Shown here: positions 1 to 9,457 of the stretch, in pieces
How positions within the stretch are numbered: the stretch's first letter is position 1
Layout of the letters: every line of letters begins with the position of its first letter
From: Kangiella marina
Lineage (GTDB): Bacteria; Pseudomonadota; Gammaproteobacteria; Enterobacterales; Kangiellaceae
Length of the DNA: 64,000 bases
NCBI RefSeq assembly: GCF_039541235.1
Contig: NZ_BAABFV010000002.1
Coordinates: forward strand, 186,001-250,000
Direction of reading: 5' to 3'
The notes under the pieces: model-generated
The model's database searches: none
The model's input: only the letters and a program-made list of their open reading frames with translations
Told to the model about the DNA's origin: nothing
Made by a program: the position numbers and the translations under genes

Positions 1-1212
1 CAAGCCCAGGAAACTGATATCACCTCTGTACTCCATGAAGGGCAAAAAATTATTGTTCAGGTCATCAAAGATCCGATTAGCAGTAAAGGAGCGCGGTTAA
101 CGACGCATATCACGATTCCATCACGTTACTTAGTATTGATGCCAGATACTGAGCATGTCGGTGTCTCACAGAGAATTGATGACCACGACGAACGAGTACG
201 GTTACGTGAACTGTTAGAAGATCATGAAGACCTCGATAACGGTTTTATCATCCGAACGGCAGCAGAAGGTGCCACCGAAAAAGAGCTGGTCAGAGATGCA
301 CTGTTTCTGGCCAAGTTGTGGCACGGCATTACGGAAAAATCGAAGCAAGTGAGTGCACCCGGTTTGGTGCATGAAGATCTTGGATTAGAACTGCGCATCA
401 TGAGGGATATTTTTGAGGATGATGTAGAGCGCGTAAGAATTGATAATGAAGTCACCTTAGAGCGTATTCTTGATTTTGTTAGAGAGTTTTTGCCTGAGAT
501 GGAAAGCCGAATTGAGCTTTACCAAAGCGAACGTCCAATCTTTGACTTGTACAACGTTGAAGAGGAAATCAAAAAGGCTTTAGAGCGTAAAGTTCAACTC
601 AAGTCTGGCGGTTATTTAATTATTGATCAAACCGAAGCGATGACCACGGTTGACGTTAATACCGGCGCTTTTGTGGGGCACAAAAATCTTGAGGAAACGA
701 TTTTTAGGACGAACCTTGAGGCGGCAACGGCGTTGGCTCGTCAGCTAAGGCTGAGAAATTTGGGCGGTATTATTATTGTCGACTTTATCGACATGAAAGA
801 GGAAGAGCACAAACGTCAAGTGCTTCGGACCTTAGAAAAAATTCTAGAAAAAGATCATGTTAAAACTCAAATTACAGAAGTGTCATCATTGGGTTTGGTC
901 GAAATGACGCGCAAGCGTTCTAGGGAAAGCTTGGAGCGTTTATTATGTGAGCCGTGTCAGCAATGTAATGGTCGCGGCTACGTTAAAACAGCGGTCACCG
1001 TGTGTTATGAAATTTTTAGAGAATTAAGCCGAGCCGCTAGAACTTATGACGTACAAAAGTTTTTAGTCTTAGCTAGCCAGGAAGTGGTGGACTGTTTGTT
1101 AGATGAAGAGGCAAGCAGTTTAGGTGACTTGGAAGTTGATATTGATAAGCCGATCAAGCTGCAGGTTGAAAGTCTATATTCACCCGAGCAGTTTGATGTT
1201 GTTCTAATGTAA
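1..1212 (+). CDS. rng: Ribonuclease G, 5' end outside window
   Basis: This is the C-terminal 403 codons of RNase G, the RNase E-family endoribonuclease that matures the 16S rRNA 5' end and cleaves some mRNAs. The frame is open from base 1, so the first roughly 85 residues (start and first half of the S1 domain) are missing. The remaining S1 segment includes KGARLTTHITIPSRYLV, then HVGVSQRI, the DNase I-like catalytic part with Asp in TTVDVNTG (bases 652-654) and a second Asp in IIIVDFIDM (781-783), and the zinc-link cysteines CEPCQQCNGRG. The short length after the zinc link indicates RNase G and not RNase E. yhdP begins 14 bp downstream, as in the mreBCD-maf-rng-yhdP order common in this class. 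Confidence 0.95.
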   Translation, partial: QAQETDITSVLHEGQKIIVQVIKDPISSKGARLTTHITIPSRYLVLMPDTEHVGVSQRIDDHDERVRLRELLEDHEDLDNGFIIRTAAEGATEKELVRDALFLAKLWHGITEKSKQVSAPGLVHEDLGLELRIMRDIFEDDVERVRIDNEVTLERILDFVREFLPEMESRIELYQSERPIFDLYNVEEEIKKALERKVQLKSGGYLIIDQTEAMTTVDVNTGAFVGHKNLEETIFRTNLEAATALARQLRLRNLGGIIIVDFIDMKEEEHKRQVLRTLEKILEKDHVKTQITEVSSLGLVEMTRKRSRESLERLLCEPCQQCNGRGYVKTAVTVCYEIFRELSRAARTYDVQKFLVLASQEVVDCLLDEEASSLGDLEVDIDKPIKLQVESLYSPEQFDVVLM

Positions 1213-1225
1213 AACTGGTTTCTTA

Positions 1226-4200
1226 ATGGCGAAATCTTTGACAAGACTTTTTAGACGATTCTTAACCTACATTCTGTGGTTAGTGTCCCTGCTTGTCATT
1301 GTATTTGTTCTCGTCGTTTCTGTTATTAAATTAAGCCTGCCCTATTGGACTGAAAACAAAGATCGAATGATCGCTTTGTTGGAAGATAAAGTTGGTGGTG
1401 ATTTTAATTATTCGAGTCTTGAAGTTGATTGGTCTGAATTTAAACCGAGTATTTTTGTCAATGGTATAAGTTGGAGTAGTGAAAGCAAAGACCAGTCATA
1501 TCGGGCGGGCAAGGCTCATGTGGTTCTTAACTTTTGGGAAAGTTTATTCAAAGGGTATTTGGTAACAGAAAGCGTAGACCTCAATTCGGTTAATGCAGAA
1601 ATTATGCTGCCGCAATTGGCTGGTCAAGAAACCCCCTTATCCACTGACTTTGGAATTCTTCTTAAACGTTATCCTGAAATGATTGATCAGGAATCCATCA
1701 GTATTACTGACTTTAGTATTAACCTTCATAAAAAAGATGAAACTCGAAAAATCCAAATTAGTGACTTATCTTTTACTAAGCGAGGTAAGCAAAGACAGTT
1801 AATTGTAGAGTCGCAAAGCGCCTTTGCCTCTCAAGCTCGTCTAATTATAGAAAGTAAAGGCCAACCTTTTGTTGGAAACAGCCCGATCAAAATTTACGGT
1901 TTATTGCGAGATTTTGATGTGGTCGATAGCACCAGCTTTTTTGAATTACCACAGGGCATCCCCGTAGAATTAGCCGACAGTGAGTTTTGGGTAAGTTATC
2001 AAGGCGAAGATCCTGTTTCAGGAAGACTTATTTTTTCTGCAGACAGCAGCAGCTCAAAAGTCGCGGCGTTGAATTCTGAAATCAATTATCAGGTTGATGG
2101 GGCCTTATCCATTTTTTCCAGTGACCAGTTCCACGTTGTCGAACGAACCGAATCGGGTGAGTTACGAAGTTATGATAGTTTCTTCAAGCTTGTCCGCCAT
2201 CAAAAAGAGAGCAATACGACAGACTGGATCCTTGAAGCTGAAAATACACCGATAGGATATTTTTCAGCATTAGTATCCCCATTTTTGCCTTCAGACTTGC
2301 GTAATACCTTGAATCAAGTTCAACCAACGGGTGAATTGGTTTCTTTAGATATGGAGGCGACTCAGTCTGAGCATGGCCTAGTTCCTAAGTTTGGTTCTGC
2401 AGAAATTATTAACGTTCAAACGCAGCAAAGCAGATTGTCGCCTAGGATGAGTTTAGATCGAATACTCATTAATAACGAAGGCGAAGGTTGGCGTCTAAAG
2501 GCTGACAGCAAGAATAGCGAGCTTCAATGGGACAAGGAGTTGAAAGGCATTATTCCCGTCAAACAACTGACGCTTGATGCTTGGGTGAGTTATATTGACA
2601 CCCCCTATATTGATATTAATGGATTAACCTTTACCACTCCCGATCTCGATGTTGCTGTCAATGGTTCCGTCAGGATAATAGATGAGGACGCCGAGTTATC
2701 AATCTATGCAGAAGCCAAAAATATCAATATTGCTAAGCTAGAAGATTACTGGCCTAGAAGTCATATTGAAGACGATGTGTTGGATTTTTTAGATATGGCT
2801 TTAGTGGCGGGCCGTGTTGATTTTGCTAAGTTAACTTGGCGTGGCAACTTTGAACAGTTTCCCTATCAAAATAATACTGGTCAATTTGATATCAAAGCTC
2901 GTGTGGTTGATAGCCAGTTCCGCTTTGATGAAGCCTGGCCCATTGTCGATGGGTTATCGGCTTCTGTTCACTTTACCAATAATGAAGTGTTGATGACTGC
3001 CCATCAAGGCTCGATCATGGGGAATACTGTCGAGCAAGCGAAAGGTGTTATCGAATCACTCTTCACAGAAGGCTCAGTATTAACCTTAGACGTCAGCAAT
3101 AGAGTGGCTTTTGATAGTTACAAGCAGTTGTTTTTAAACTCACCGCTAAAAGAGTGGTTGGGCGAAGAGCTGTTGGACTTAGAGTTTTCGGGAAGTCTTA
3201 AGAATCAGCTATCAGCGACAGTGCCTTTGAGTGAGAACAGTGATGACATTACTTTAAATGGTGAGATCGAATTTGCTGGAGAAAGTGTTGAATTAAAAAG
3301 TTATCAGTTGGCGCTTAATAATCTTAGAGGGATTTTAAATTACTCGGAGCGTGGTGCATCGGCTAAACAGCTTAACGCTAGCTTATGGCAGAGCCCTGTG
3401 ACAATTGATATTGCTGTCGATGAATACACCAACAATGACGACTTAGTTAACATTGATGCGAACTCTAATTTTGATTTGGCTAAAGCCGTGGCTTCGCTCG
3501 ACATACAGTTACCGATATACGTTGAGGGCAAGAGTCAGGCTAACCTACATTATCGACAAGATAGCGAAGGGTCTGAGTCATTAATTGTACGTAGTGATCT
3601 AGCCGGGACAGAAATCAAAGGACCTTCTTGGGTCAGCAAAGAAAAAGATGCGCAAAGCTCCTTCTTAGCGACACTCTATAGAAAGAAAAATAGAATTCAT
3701 GCGAGAACCATCTATCGCGATACGGTTTCCTCGCAACTCGACTTTGGCGTTGATACACCGAACGACATCAATGGTGTTATTGCGCTTGGTGACTTAGCCA
3801 CTCATTCAATAAAGGTACCTGCAAAAGGGGTGGCGATTGAAGGTTTCTTTGCAGAAATTCACAGTGCAGAGTGGCTCAACAGTCTACAAGTAAAAAAAGA
3901 GGGTGAGTTTTTCTGGCCTGAGTGGATTGACCATATCTCTATTCAAACCGCACTTTTTACTATTGGCGGTCAATCGTTACACGATGTTGTGTTCACAGAT
4001 TCGTTGTTGGCGGATGAAAGCATCAGGTTCAACGTCAAGGCGCGTGAAGGCCTGGGTAACTTAACCTTGCACAACGATGGTCGCAAGCATGTCACCATTG
4101 AAAAACTCGAAATTGAATTGGATACGTTTTCCGAGCTTTCTGATACAGAAGTGAATATCAGTAAGTCAGCGCTGGATAATTGGCAGTTAGAGTGTTTAAG

Positions 4201-5128
4201 CTGCAAAATTAATGGTATTGATATAGGGCGGTTAACACTGTTATCCAAGTTAGAGAATGGTGCCGTTAAGCTTCAAGGTGATACCAAAATTGACGGCCAG
4301 TTGAGCGCTTACTTAGAGGGGCTTTGGGCTGGTGATAAAAGCTCGGTAGATTTGACTTTTGACACGCAAGACACCGGCAAATTATTAAAACGCTGGGGAT
4401 ATGGCGATGGTATTTCTCAAACCAAAGCCTCAGGGAGTGTCAAACTTAATTGGACCGGGGGCTTCCATGAGTTCAGCTTACCGCAATTAAACGGTCAGGT
4501 TAAATTAGAAACTGGTGAGGGTGCTGTTAAAGAGTTGAGCGACAGACAGGCCCGTGTTTTTAGTTTGTTTTCGCTACAAAGTGTCCGCAGACGTTTGTCA
4601 TTAGATTTTAGTGACTTGTTTGAAGACGGCTTCTTCTATGACAAAATGAATGGTGAGTTTACGGTCAAAAATGGCGTTGTTCACAGCGACAATGTGTTTA
4701 TTGACGGTACTGCAGCTGACGTCAGAGTGAAAGGCTCAATTGATCTGGTGAAGCAAACGGTAAACCAAAATGTTACGGTCGTGCCCAAGTTGGGTGCGAG
4801 TTTACCGGTCCTAGCAGGTTGGGCAGTAGAGCCAACGACTGGTTTGATTATGCTGCTCGTTAATAAAATCTTTGAACCCGTGATCGATGTTGTGGTGAGT
4901 ATTGAGTATAAAGTCAGCGGCAACTTGGCTAATCCGAGCGTCGTAGAGGTTAGCAAAAAATCAAAAGAGGTTGCGGTGCCTGATACAGAGGATGAGACCG
5001 AAGAGGTTGAAAACACTGACAAGGTCGATAAGACTGATGAGGTAGATATGTCTGACAAGGTAAAGAGTGAAACCAATTCAATGCCGCCACAAGAGCAAGA
5101 GAACAAGCTTACGGAAGGTGATCAATAA
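1226..5128 (+). CDS. yhdP: YhdP, AsmA-like intermembrane phospholipid transport protein
   Basis: This is a 1300-residue AsmA/TamB-superfamily protein of the YhdP type (DUF3971). Family members are anchored in the inner membrane, span the periplasm as a long beta-groove and help move phospholipids to the outer membrane. One N-terminal membrane segment (about residues 11-36) is followed by a very long beta-rich periplasmic region; the conserved AsmA-like C-terminal part runs to about residue 1245. The last 45 residues are an acidic tail with repeated short DK-V-D units. The length matches the family. The stop overlaps the next start (TAATG), which suggests translational coupling with the nitrilase gene. 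Confidence 0.93.
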   Translation: MAKSLTRLFRRFLTYILWLVSLLVIVFVLVVSVIKLSLPYWTENKDRMIALLEDKVGGDFNYSSLEVDWSEFKPSIFVNGISWSSESKDQSYRAGKAHVVLNFWESLFKGYLVTESVDLNSVNAEIMLPQLAGQETPLSTDFGILLKRYPEMIDQESISITDFSINLHKKDETRKIQISDLSFTKRGKQRQLIVESQSAFASQARLIIESKGQPFVGNSPIKIYGLLRDFDVVDSTSFFELPQGIPVELADSEFWVSYQGEDPVSGRLIFSADSSSSKVAALNSEINYQVDGALSIFSSDQFHVVERTESGELRSYDSFFKLVRHQKESNTTDWILEAENTPIGYFSALVSPFLPSDLRNTLNQVQPTGELVSLDMEATQSEHGLVPKFGSAEIINVQTQQSRLSPRMSLDRILINNEGEGWRLKADSKNSELQWDKELKGIIPVKQLTLDAWVSYIDTPYIDINGLTFTTPDLDVAVNGSVRIIDEDAELSIYAEAKNINIAKLEDYWPRSHIEDDVLDFLDMALVAGRVDFAKLTWRGNFEQFPYQNNTGQFDIKARVVDSQFRFDEAWPIVDGLSASVHFTNNEVLMTAHQGSIMGNTVEQAKGVIESLFTEGSVLTLDVSNRVAFDSYKQLFLNSPLKEWLGEELLDLEFSGSLKNQLSATVPLSENSDDITLNGEIEFAGESVELKSYQLALNNLRGILNYSERGASAKQLNASLWQSPVTIDIAVDEYTNNDDLVNIDANSNFDLAKAVASLDIQLPIYVEGKSQANLHYRQDSEGSESLIVRSDLAGTEIKGPSWVSKEKDAQSSFLATLYRKKNRIHARTIYRDTVSSQLDFGVDTPNDINGVIALGDLATHSIKVPAKGVAIEGFFAEIHSAEWLNSLQVKKEGEFFWPEWIDHISIQTALFTIGGQSLHDVVFTDSLLADESIRFNVKAREGLGNLTLHNDGRKHVTIEKLEIELDTFSELSDTEVNISKSALDNWQLECLSCKINGIDIGRLTLLSKLENGAVKLQGDTKIDGQLSAYLEGLWAGDKSSVDLTFDTQDTGKLLKRWGYGDGISQTKASGSVKLNWTGGFHEFSLPQLNGQVKLETGEGAVKELSDRQARVFSLFSLQSVRRRLSLDFSDLFEDGFFYDKMNGEFTVKNGVVHSDNVFIDGTAADVRVKGSIDLVKQTVNQNVTVVPKLGASLPVLAGWAVEPTTGLIMLLVNKIFEPVIDVVVSIEYKVSGNLANPSVVEVSKKSKEVAVPDTEDETEEVENTDKVDKTDEVDMSDKVKSETNSMPPQEQENKLTEGDQ

Positions 5129-5949
5129 TGTCAGATAAACGAAGTATCACTATCGGATTGATTCAGATGTCTTCATCGAGCTGTGTCGAGGACAACTTAA
5201 AGCAAGCCGAGGCTCTGATTAAAGATTCTGTTGCAGATGGCGCAGAGATGGTCATACTGCCAGAAACTTTTGCGCTAATGGAAAAATATAATGGTCAAAA
5301 ACTGGATTTTGTCGAGCAACACTTAGAAGGGCCAATCCAGCATTGGATGCAGCGAGTCGCGAAAGACAATAACGTGATGATTGTTGGTGGCACCATTGCT
5401 ATTGCTTCTGGTCTTGAAAAGCGCCCCGTTGCACGTTGCTATGTCTATGATAAGCAGGGCGACTTGATCACCTTCTATGACAAAATACACATGTTTGATG
5501 TCGCTGTGAAAGAAGATGAAGTCTATTCCGAGTCCGATAATACCCTTGCGGGTGATGATATAAAAACCTTTGAATACAACGGTATTACTTTTGGTTTATC
5601 GGTTTGCTATGACTTGAGATTCCCGGAGCTTTACCGTGAATATCAGAAGCTTGGTGTCGATGTGATACTGGCGCCATCGGCGTTTACGTTAAAAACGGGT
5701 GAAGTCCATTGGCAGCTGTTGCTGCAGGCAAGGGCGGTGGAAAATCTTGCTTTTGTAGCCGCGTCTAACCAAACCGGCGAGCATGACAATAAACGAAAAA
5801 CCTATGGTCATAGTATGTTTGTCGGACCGTGGGGAGACGTACTCGGAGCAATGGGGAGTGACGTTGGCTTCATTAATCGCCAACTTAATATCGCGCAAAT
5901 TGAATCAATCCAAAAACGTTTTCCAGTGCATACGCACAGAAAATTATAA
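5128..5949 (+). CDS. Carbon-nitrogen hydrolase (Nit1/YbeM-type deaminated glutathione amidase)
   Basis: This 273-residue nitrilase-superfamily amidase has the full catalytic set: Glu46 in LPETF, Lys119 in FYDKIHMFDV and Cys160 in SVCYDLRFPELYRE. Its similarity to Nit1/YbeM suggests a metabolite-repair role, hydrolysing deaminated glutathione, but the substrate cannot be read from sequence. No signal peptide is visible, so it is cytosolic. It overlaps yhdP by one base and lies 8 bp before tldD, the same order as in pseudomonads. Confidence 0.9.
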   Translation: MSDKRSITIGLIQMSSSSCVEDNLKQAEALIKDSVADGAEMVILPETFALMEKYNGQKLDFVEQHLEGPIQHWMQRVAKDNNVMIVGGTIAIASGLEKRPVARCYVYDKQGDLITFYDKIHMFDVAVKEDEVYSESDNTLAGDDIKTFEYNGITFGLSVCYDLRFPELYREYQKLGVDVILAPSAFTLKTGEVHWQLLLQARAVENLAFVAASNQTGEHDNKRKTYGHSMFVGPWGDVLGAMGSDVGFINRQLNIAQIESIQKRFPVHTHRKL

Positions 5950-5957
5950 GGTAAAGC

Positions 5958-7400
5958 ATGTCAGAAGTGATACAGAGCGTTGAGCAGCACCTATTTAACG
6001 ATAGTGATCTGTCCGTAGATGCTATAAAAAAAGCCATAGAATCCATGAGTCGTTTCCAACAAGATTATGCGGATATTTTTCTGCAGGAAGTGGTTATGGA
6101 GTACTGGCAGCTGGAAGATGGATTGGTAAAAGATGCCAGTTTTAACTTAAATAAAGGTTTAGGCATTCGCAGTATCGACGGTGAAAAAACTGGTTTTGCT
6201 TACGCCAACCAATTTGAGCAAACTGCACTTAATAATGCGCTGACTGCTGCGACCAGCATCAGTCGAGCGGGCCAGTCAAAGACAGTTAGCTTTAATCAAG
6301 CCAGTGCACAGCACCGCCTGTACACCGACAATAAAACCTTAGGTGATATTGAGCAATCGCATAAGATTGCCCTGTTGCGTCAACTGGATGCACAGGCGAG
6401 ACAGTTAGACGAAAAGGTTCAGCAGGTTATTGTCAGTCTGTCAGCCGCCGATGAACATATGTTAGTGGCGGCCATTGACGGTACTTTAGCGGCAGATATT
6501 CGTCCGATGATTCGACTGAATGTTACGGTGGTTGCTGAGCACGCCGGTCGTCGTGAACGGGGGAGTGCGGGTATGGGTGGCCGTTATGATTGGCATCATT
6601 TGATGTCCCTGGATCTCGAGCAGTTGGCTAAGAAAGCGGTACAGCAAGCGATCATCAATTTAGATGCTGTCGAAGCACCAGCAGGAACTATGCCTGTGGT
6701 TTTGGGCAATGGCTGGCCTGGAGTTTTGTTGCACGAAGCGGTTGGACATGGCCTAGAAGGCGATTTTAACCGTAAAGGTTCGTCAGCCTACGCAGGACGG
6801 ATTGGTGAGAAGGTTGCTTCGGATTTATGTACTGTTGTGGATGATGGCACTCTGGAAGGGCATCGCGGTTCTTTAAATGTGGATGATGAAGGAACGCCAA
6901 CCCAATCCAATGTGTTAATCGAGAACGGTATCCTTAAAGGGTATATGCAGGATAAACACAATGCTCGACTTATGGGTCAACAAGCAACCGGCAATGGTCG
7001 TCGCGAATCTTATGCTCATTTGCCGATGCCGCGCATGACCAATACCTTGATGTTAGGTGGCAGCTCCGATCCTGAAGAGATTATCCGCAGCGTGAAAAAA
7101 GGGATATACGCCCCTAACTTTGCTGGTGGTCAAGTGGACATCACGTCGGGCAATTTTGTGTTTAGCGCCAGTGAGGCCTATTTGATCGAGGATGGCAAAT
7201 TGACTTCTCCGATCAAGGGGGCGACATTGGCGGGTAATGGCCCTGAAGTCTTAAAATATGTCAGCATGGTGGGCAATGATAGCCAACTCGATCCAGGAAT
7301 CGGTGTTTGTGGTAAAGATGGGCAAAGCGTTCCTGTATGCGTAGGGCAGCCAACTTTAAAAGTTGATAAATTGACCGTTGGCGGAACGCAGGCAGGCTAA
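5958..7400 (+). CDS. tldD: Metalloprotease TldD
   Basis: TldD is the zinc-protease subunit that forms a heterodimer with PmbA/TldE. In Enterobacteria the complex processes modified peptides such as microcin B17 and degrades CcdA. The 480-residue protein has the HEAVGH metal-binding motif (His259, Glu260, His264), the following [14 protein letters not shown] segment and the glycine-rich C-terminal region with [17 protein letters not shown]. Its partner pmbA is close by at 8081, separated only by darP on the opposite strand, so both subunits are present. Confidence 0.95.
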   Translation: MSEVIQSVEQHLFNDSDLSVDAIKKAIESMSRFQQDYADIFLQEVVMEYWQLEDGLVKDASFNLNKGLGIRSIDGEKTGFAYANQFEQTALNNALTAATSISRAGQSKTVSFNQASAQHRLYTDNKTLGDIEQSHKIALLRQLDAQARQLDEKVQQVIVSLSAADEHMLVAAIDGTLAADIRPMIRLNVTVVAEHAGRRERGSAGMGGRYDWHHLMSLDLEQLAKKAVQQAIINLDAVEAPAGTMPVVLGNGWPGVLLHEAVGHGLEGDFNRKGSSAYAGRIGEKVASDLCTVVDDGTLEGHRGSLNVDDEGTPTQSNVLIENGILKGYMQDKHNARLMGQQATGNGRRESYAHLPMPRMTNTLMLGGSSDPEEIIRSVKKGIYAPNFAGGQVDITSGNFVFSASEAYLIEDGKLTSPIKGATLAGNGPEVLKYVSMVGNDSQLDPGIGVCGKDGQSVPVCVGQPTLKVDKLTVGGTQAG

Positions 7401-7415
7401 CGTTGGTGGTTATGC

Positions 7416-7937
7416 CTACGGGCTTTGGAATTGAGCGTTATCTCTAAGGTAGCGATACAGCTCTCTTTGATATTTTGGTGGTTTGTCTTGTTGCTGTTCT
7501 TTAGTGGCGTTTCGAACCAGTTGACGCAGTTGTTGGCGATCCAGGTTCGGAGCTGCTTGTAGCAGTTCAAACGTGGCGTCATCACCCTCTTGTAGCAGTC
7601 GGTTGCGCCAGTGCTCACAGAGTTTCTCGCGTTGGACTTCAAGTGTGTGTTGTTGATTGTCTTGCAGTAATTGTTGCTCAATAGCTTCAACATCCTCATT
7701 TCGGAGGAGCTTGCCGATGTATTTGATGTGACGCTTGAGGCCAATGTGATGATTGATTTTTGAGACTTCGTTTAGCGCGTGTTTTAGCGTATCCGAAATA
7801 GGTAACGCCTGCCATTGGTGCTTTGGCAGTTTAGCGAGCTTATCGCCTAAAGCGGTAAGTTCTAACAACTCTTTTTTGATTTGTGATTTAGACTTATCGT
7901 GTTCAAAGTCATCATGCTCATCAAAGTTATCAATCAT
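7416..7937 (-). CDS. darP: DarP/YjgA, ribosome biogenesis factor (DUF615)
   Basis: This 173-residue, highly charged all-helical protein belongs to the DUF615 (YjgA) family. The E. coli member associates with late 50S subunit precursors and helps shape the peptidyl-transferase centre. Seen here are an acidic N-terminus, the SKSQIKKELLELTALG segment, the KHIKYIGKLLRNEDVE-like core (spelled RHIKYIGKLLRNEDVE) and a basic, Gln-rich C-terminal half. It converges with tldD (15 bp between stops) and is divergent from pmbA. The darP-pmbA pairing is widely conserved. Confidence 0.9.
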   Translation of the reverse strand: MIDNFDEHDDFEHDKSKSQIKKELLELTALGDKLAKLPKHQWQALPISDTLKHALNEVSKINHHIGLKRHIKYIGKLLRNEDVEAIEQQLLQDNQQHTLEVQREKLCEHWRNRLLQEGDDATFELLQAAPNLDRQQLRQLVRNATKEQQQDKPPKYQRELYRYLRDNAQFQSP

Positions 7938-8029
7938 GGAGTCAGCTGGTTATTGGGTTCCGGTTTATGATAACGTTTTCCGATGATGAGTGGTAGCAAG
8001 CAAGTAAATAAATAATAAATGGGTCGGTG

Positions 8030-8058
8030 TTGGCCTAGTTTATTCAACTCAATATTAA
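8030..8058 (+). promoter_or_regulatory. Candidate sigma70 promoter for pmbA
   Basis: TTGGCC (8030-8035) and TATTAA (8053-8058) are separated by 17 bp in the 143-bp divergent gap between darP and pmbA, leaving a 5' leader of about 15-17 nt. Both boxes are imperfect, so this is a pattern match only. Confidence 0.35.
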
Positions 8059-8080
8059 GTGATTTAAAGTGGTGAATTGA

Positions 8081-9451
8081 TTGACTCAAAGTGACAATAA
8101 ACAGTTAACGTTAGCGCAAATTGCCGAGCAGCAAGAGCAAACTTCTGCAACCATGAAGCAGATCGCTGAGACAGTGATCGCTAAAGCCAAAAAAGCTGGC
8201 GCGGATGCTGCCGAGATCTGGAGTTATAACACTATCGGCAACAGTGTCGAAGTGCGTAATGGTGATCTGGAAACGTTAGAGTTTAACCAAGACAGCCACC
8301 TGGGCATTAATGTCTACTTTGAGCAGCGAAAAGGCACGGTTTCAGTCAATGACTTAACCGAAGCTGCAGCAATGCAAGGGTTAGAAGCCGCCTGTGATAT
8401 CGCTAAGTTTACGGAACCTGACCCTCATGCTGGGTTGGTTGATAAATCTCGCATGGCAACTGAGTGTCGAGATCTGTCGCTAGATCATCCGGCTCAATTA
8501 ACGATTGAGGATATGGTTGCTTCGGCTAAAGAAGCTGAGGCGACAGCGCTACAAAGCCAATACATTAAACAGTCAGAGGGAGCGAACTTCTACAGTCATC
8601 GCTCCGTATCCTGTTACGCCAATAGCCATGACTTTTGCGGTTTTAATCGAACCACTCGCTATAGTTTATCCAATGTTTTGATCGGTCAGACTGAAAAAGG
8701 CATGGTACGAGATGGTTATTATACCTTGGGTCGGGAGTTTTCAGATTTACTAGAGGCTAAGTCAGTTGGCGAGGAAGCTTCCCACAGAATTGAACGCAAG
8801 TTAAAGCAAGGAAGTTGTACCTCTGGCAAGTTTCCAGTGGTTTTCAGTCCTGAAGTCGCGCGAGGTCTATGGTCGCATTTGTTTGGAGCCTTGAAAGGTG
8901 GCGCGCTGTATCAGCGTTCGTCGTTTATGCTGGATAAGTTGGGGGACATTATTCTGCCTCAATCAATTTCCATCATTGAAGATCCATTTATCGCTAAGGG
9001 ACTCGGTAGTTCGAATTACGATAGTGATGGTGTGGCTACCGCCAAGCGTACCATTGTCGATAAAGGCCAGCTGGATGGTTATTTCTTAAGTGGTTACTCG
9101 GCACGACGGCTAGGTATGGAGCCGACAGGTAACGCTGGCGGTATTCATAACATTTCGATTGATGGCGATAAGCAGCCGCTAGATGAAATACTCAAAGAGT
9201 TGGGCACGGGCTTATTGGTTACAGAGGTTATGGGGCAGGGCGTTAATATTGTTACCGGAAACTATTCGCGAGGTGCCAGCGGCTTTTGGTTTGAACATGG
9301 TCAAATAAAACACTATGTCCAAGAAATCACCATTGCCGGTAACCTTGAGCAGATGCTGCAGGATATTGTTGCTTTGGGGGATGATCTCGATAAGCGCTCT
9401 AGCATTTTAACCGGCTCGGTCGCGTTGAAAGCGATGACGGTAGCGGTTTAA
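8081..9451 (+). CDS. pmbA: Metalloprotease-associated protein PmbA/TldE
   Basis: PmbA (TldE) is the non-zinc partner of TldD in the heterodimeric protease. The 456-residue frame has the family fold with EVRNGDLETLEFNQD near the N-terminus, LGINVYFEQRKGTVS, and the C-terminal GNYSRGASGFWFEHGQI and EITIAGNL motifs. The HExxH motif of TldD is absent, as expected. The start shown is TTG at 8081, which gives an N-terminus slightly longer than the E. coli protein; an in-frame ATG at 8153 is the alternative but would cut into the first conserved helix. Confidence 0.92.
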   Translation: MTQSDNKQLTLAQIAEQQEQTSATMKQIAETVIAKAKKAGADAAEIWSYNTIGNSVEVRNGDLETLEFNQDSHLGINVYFEQRKGTVSVNDLTEAAAMQGLEAACDIAKFTEPDPHAGLVDKSRMATECRDLSLDHPAQLTIEDMVASAKEAEATALQSQYIKQSEGANFYSHRSVSCYANSHDFCGFNRTTRYSLSNVLIGQTEKGMVRDGYYTLGREFSDLLEAKSVGEEASHRIERKLKQGSCTSGKFPVVFSPEVARGLWSHLFGALKGGALYQRSSFMLDKLGDIILPQSISIIEDPFIAKGLGSSNYDSDGVATAKRTIVDKGQLDGYFLSGYSARRLGMEPTGNAGGIHNISIDGDKQPLDEILKELGTGLLVTEVMGQGVNIVTGNYSRGASGFWFEHGQIKHYVQEITIAGNLEQMLQDIVALGDDLDKRSSILTGSVALKAMTVAV

Positions 9452-9457
9452 GCTAGT

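Noticed and set aside
4681-5106. 141-codon minus-strand frame opposite the yhdP 3' end
   Set aside because: A Ser/Thr-rich mirror of the repetitive acidic tail of YhdP, with no features of its own.
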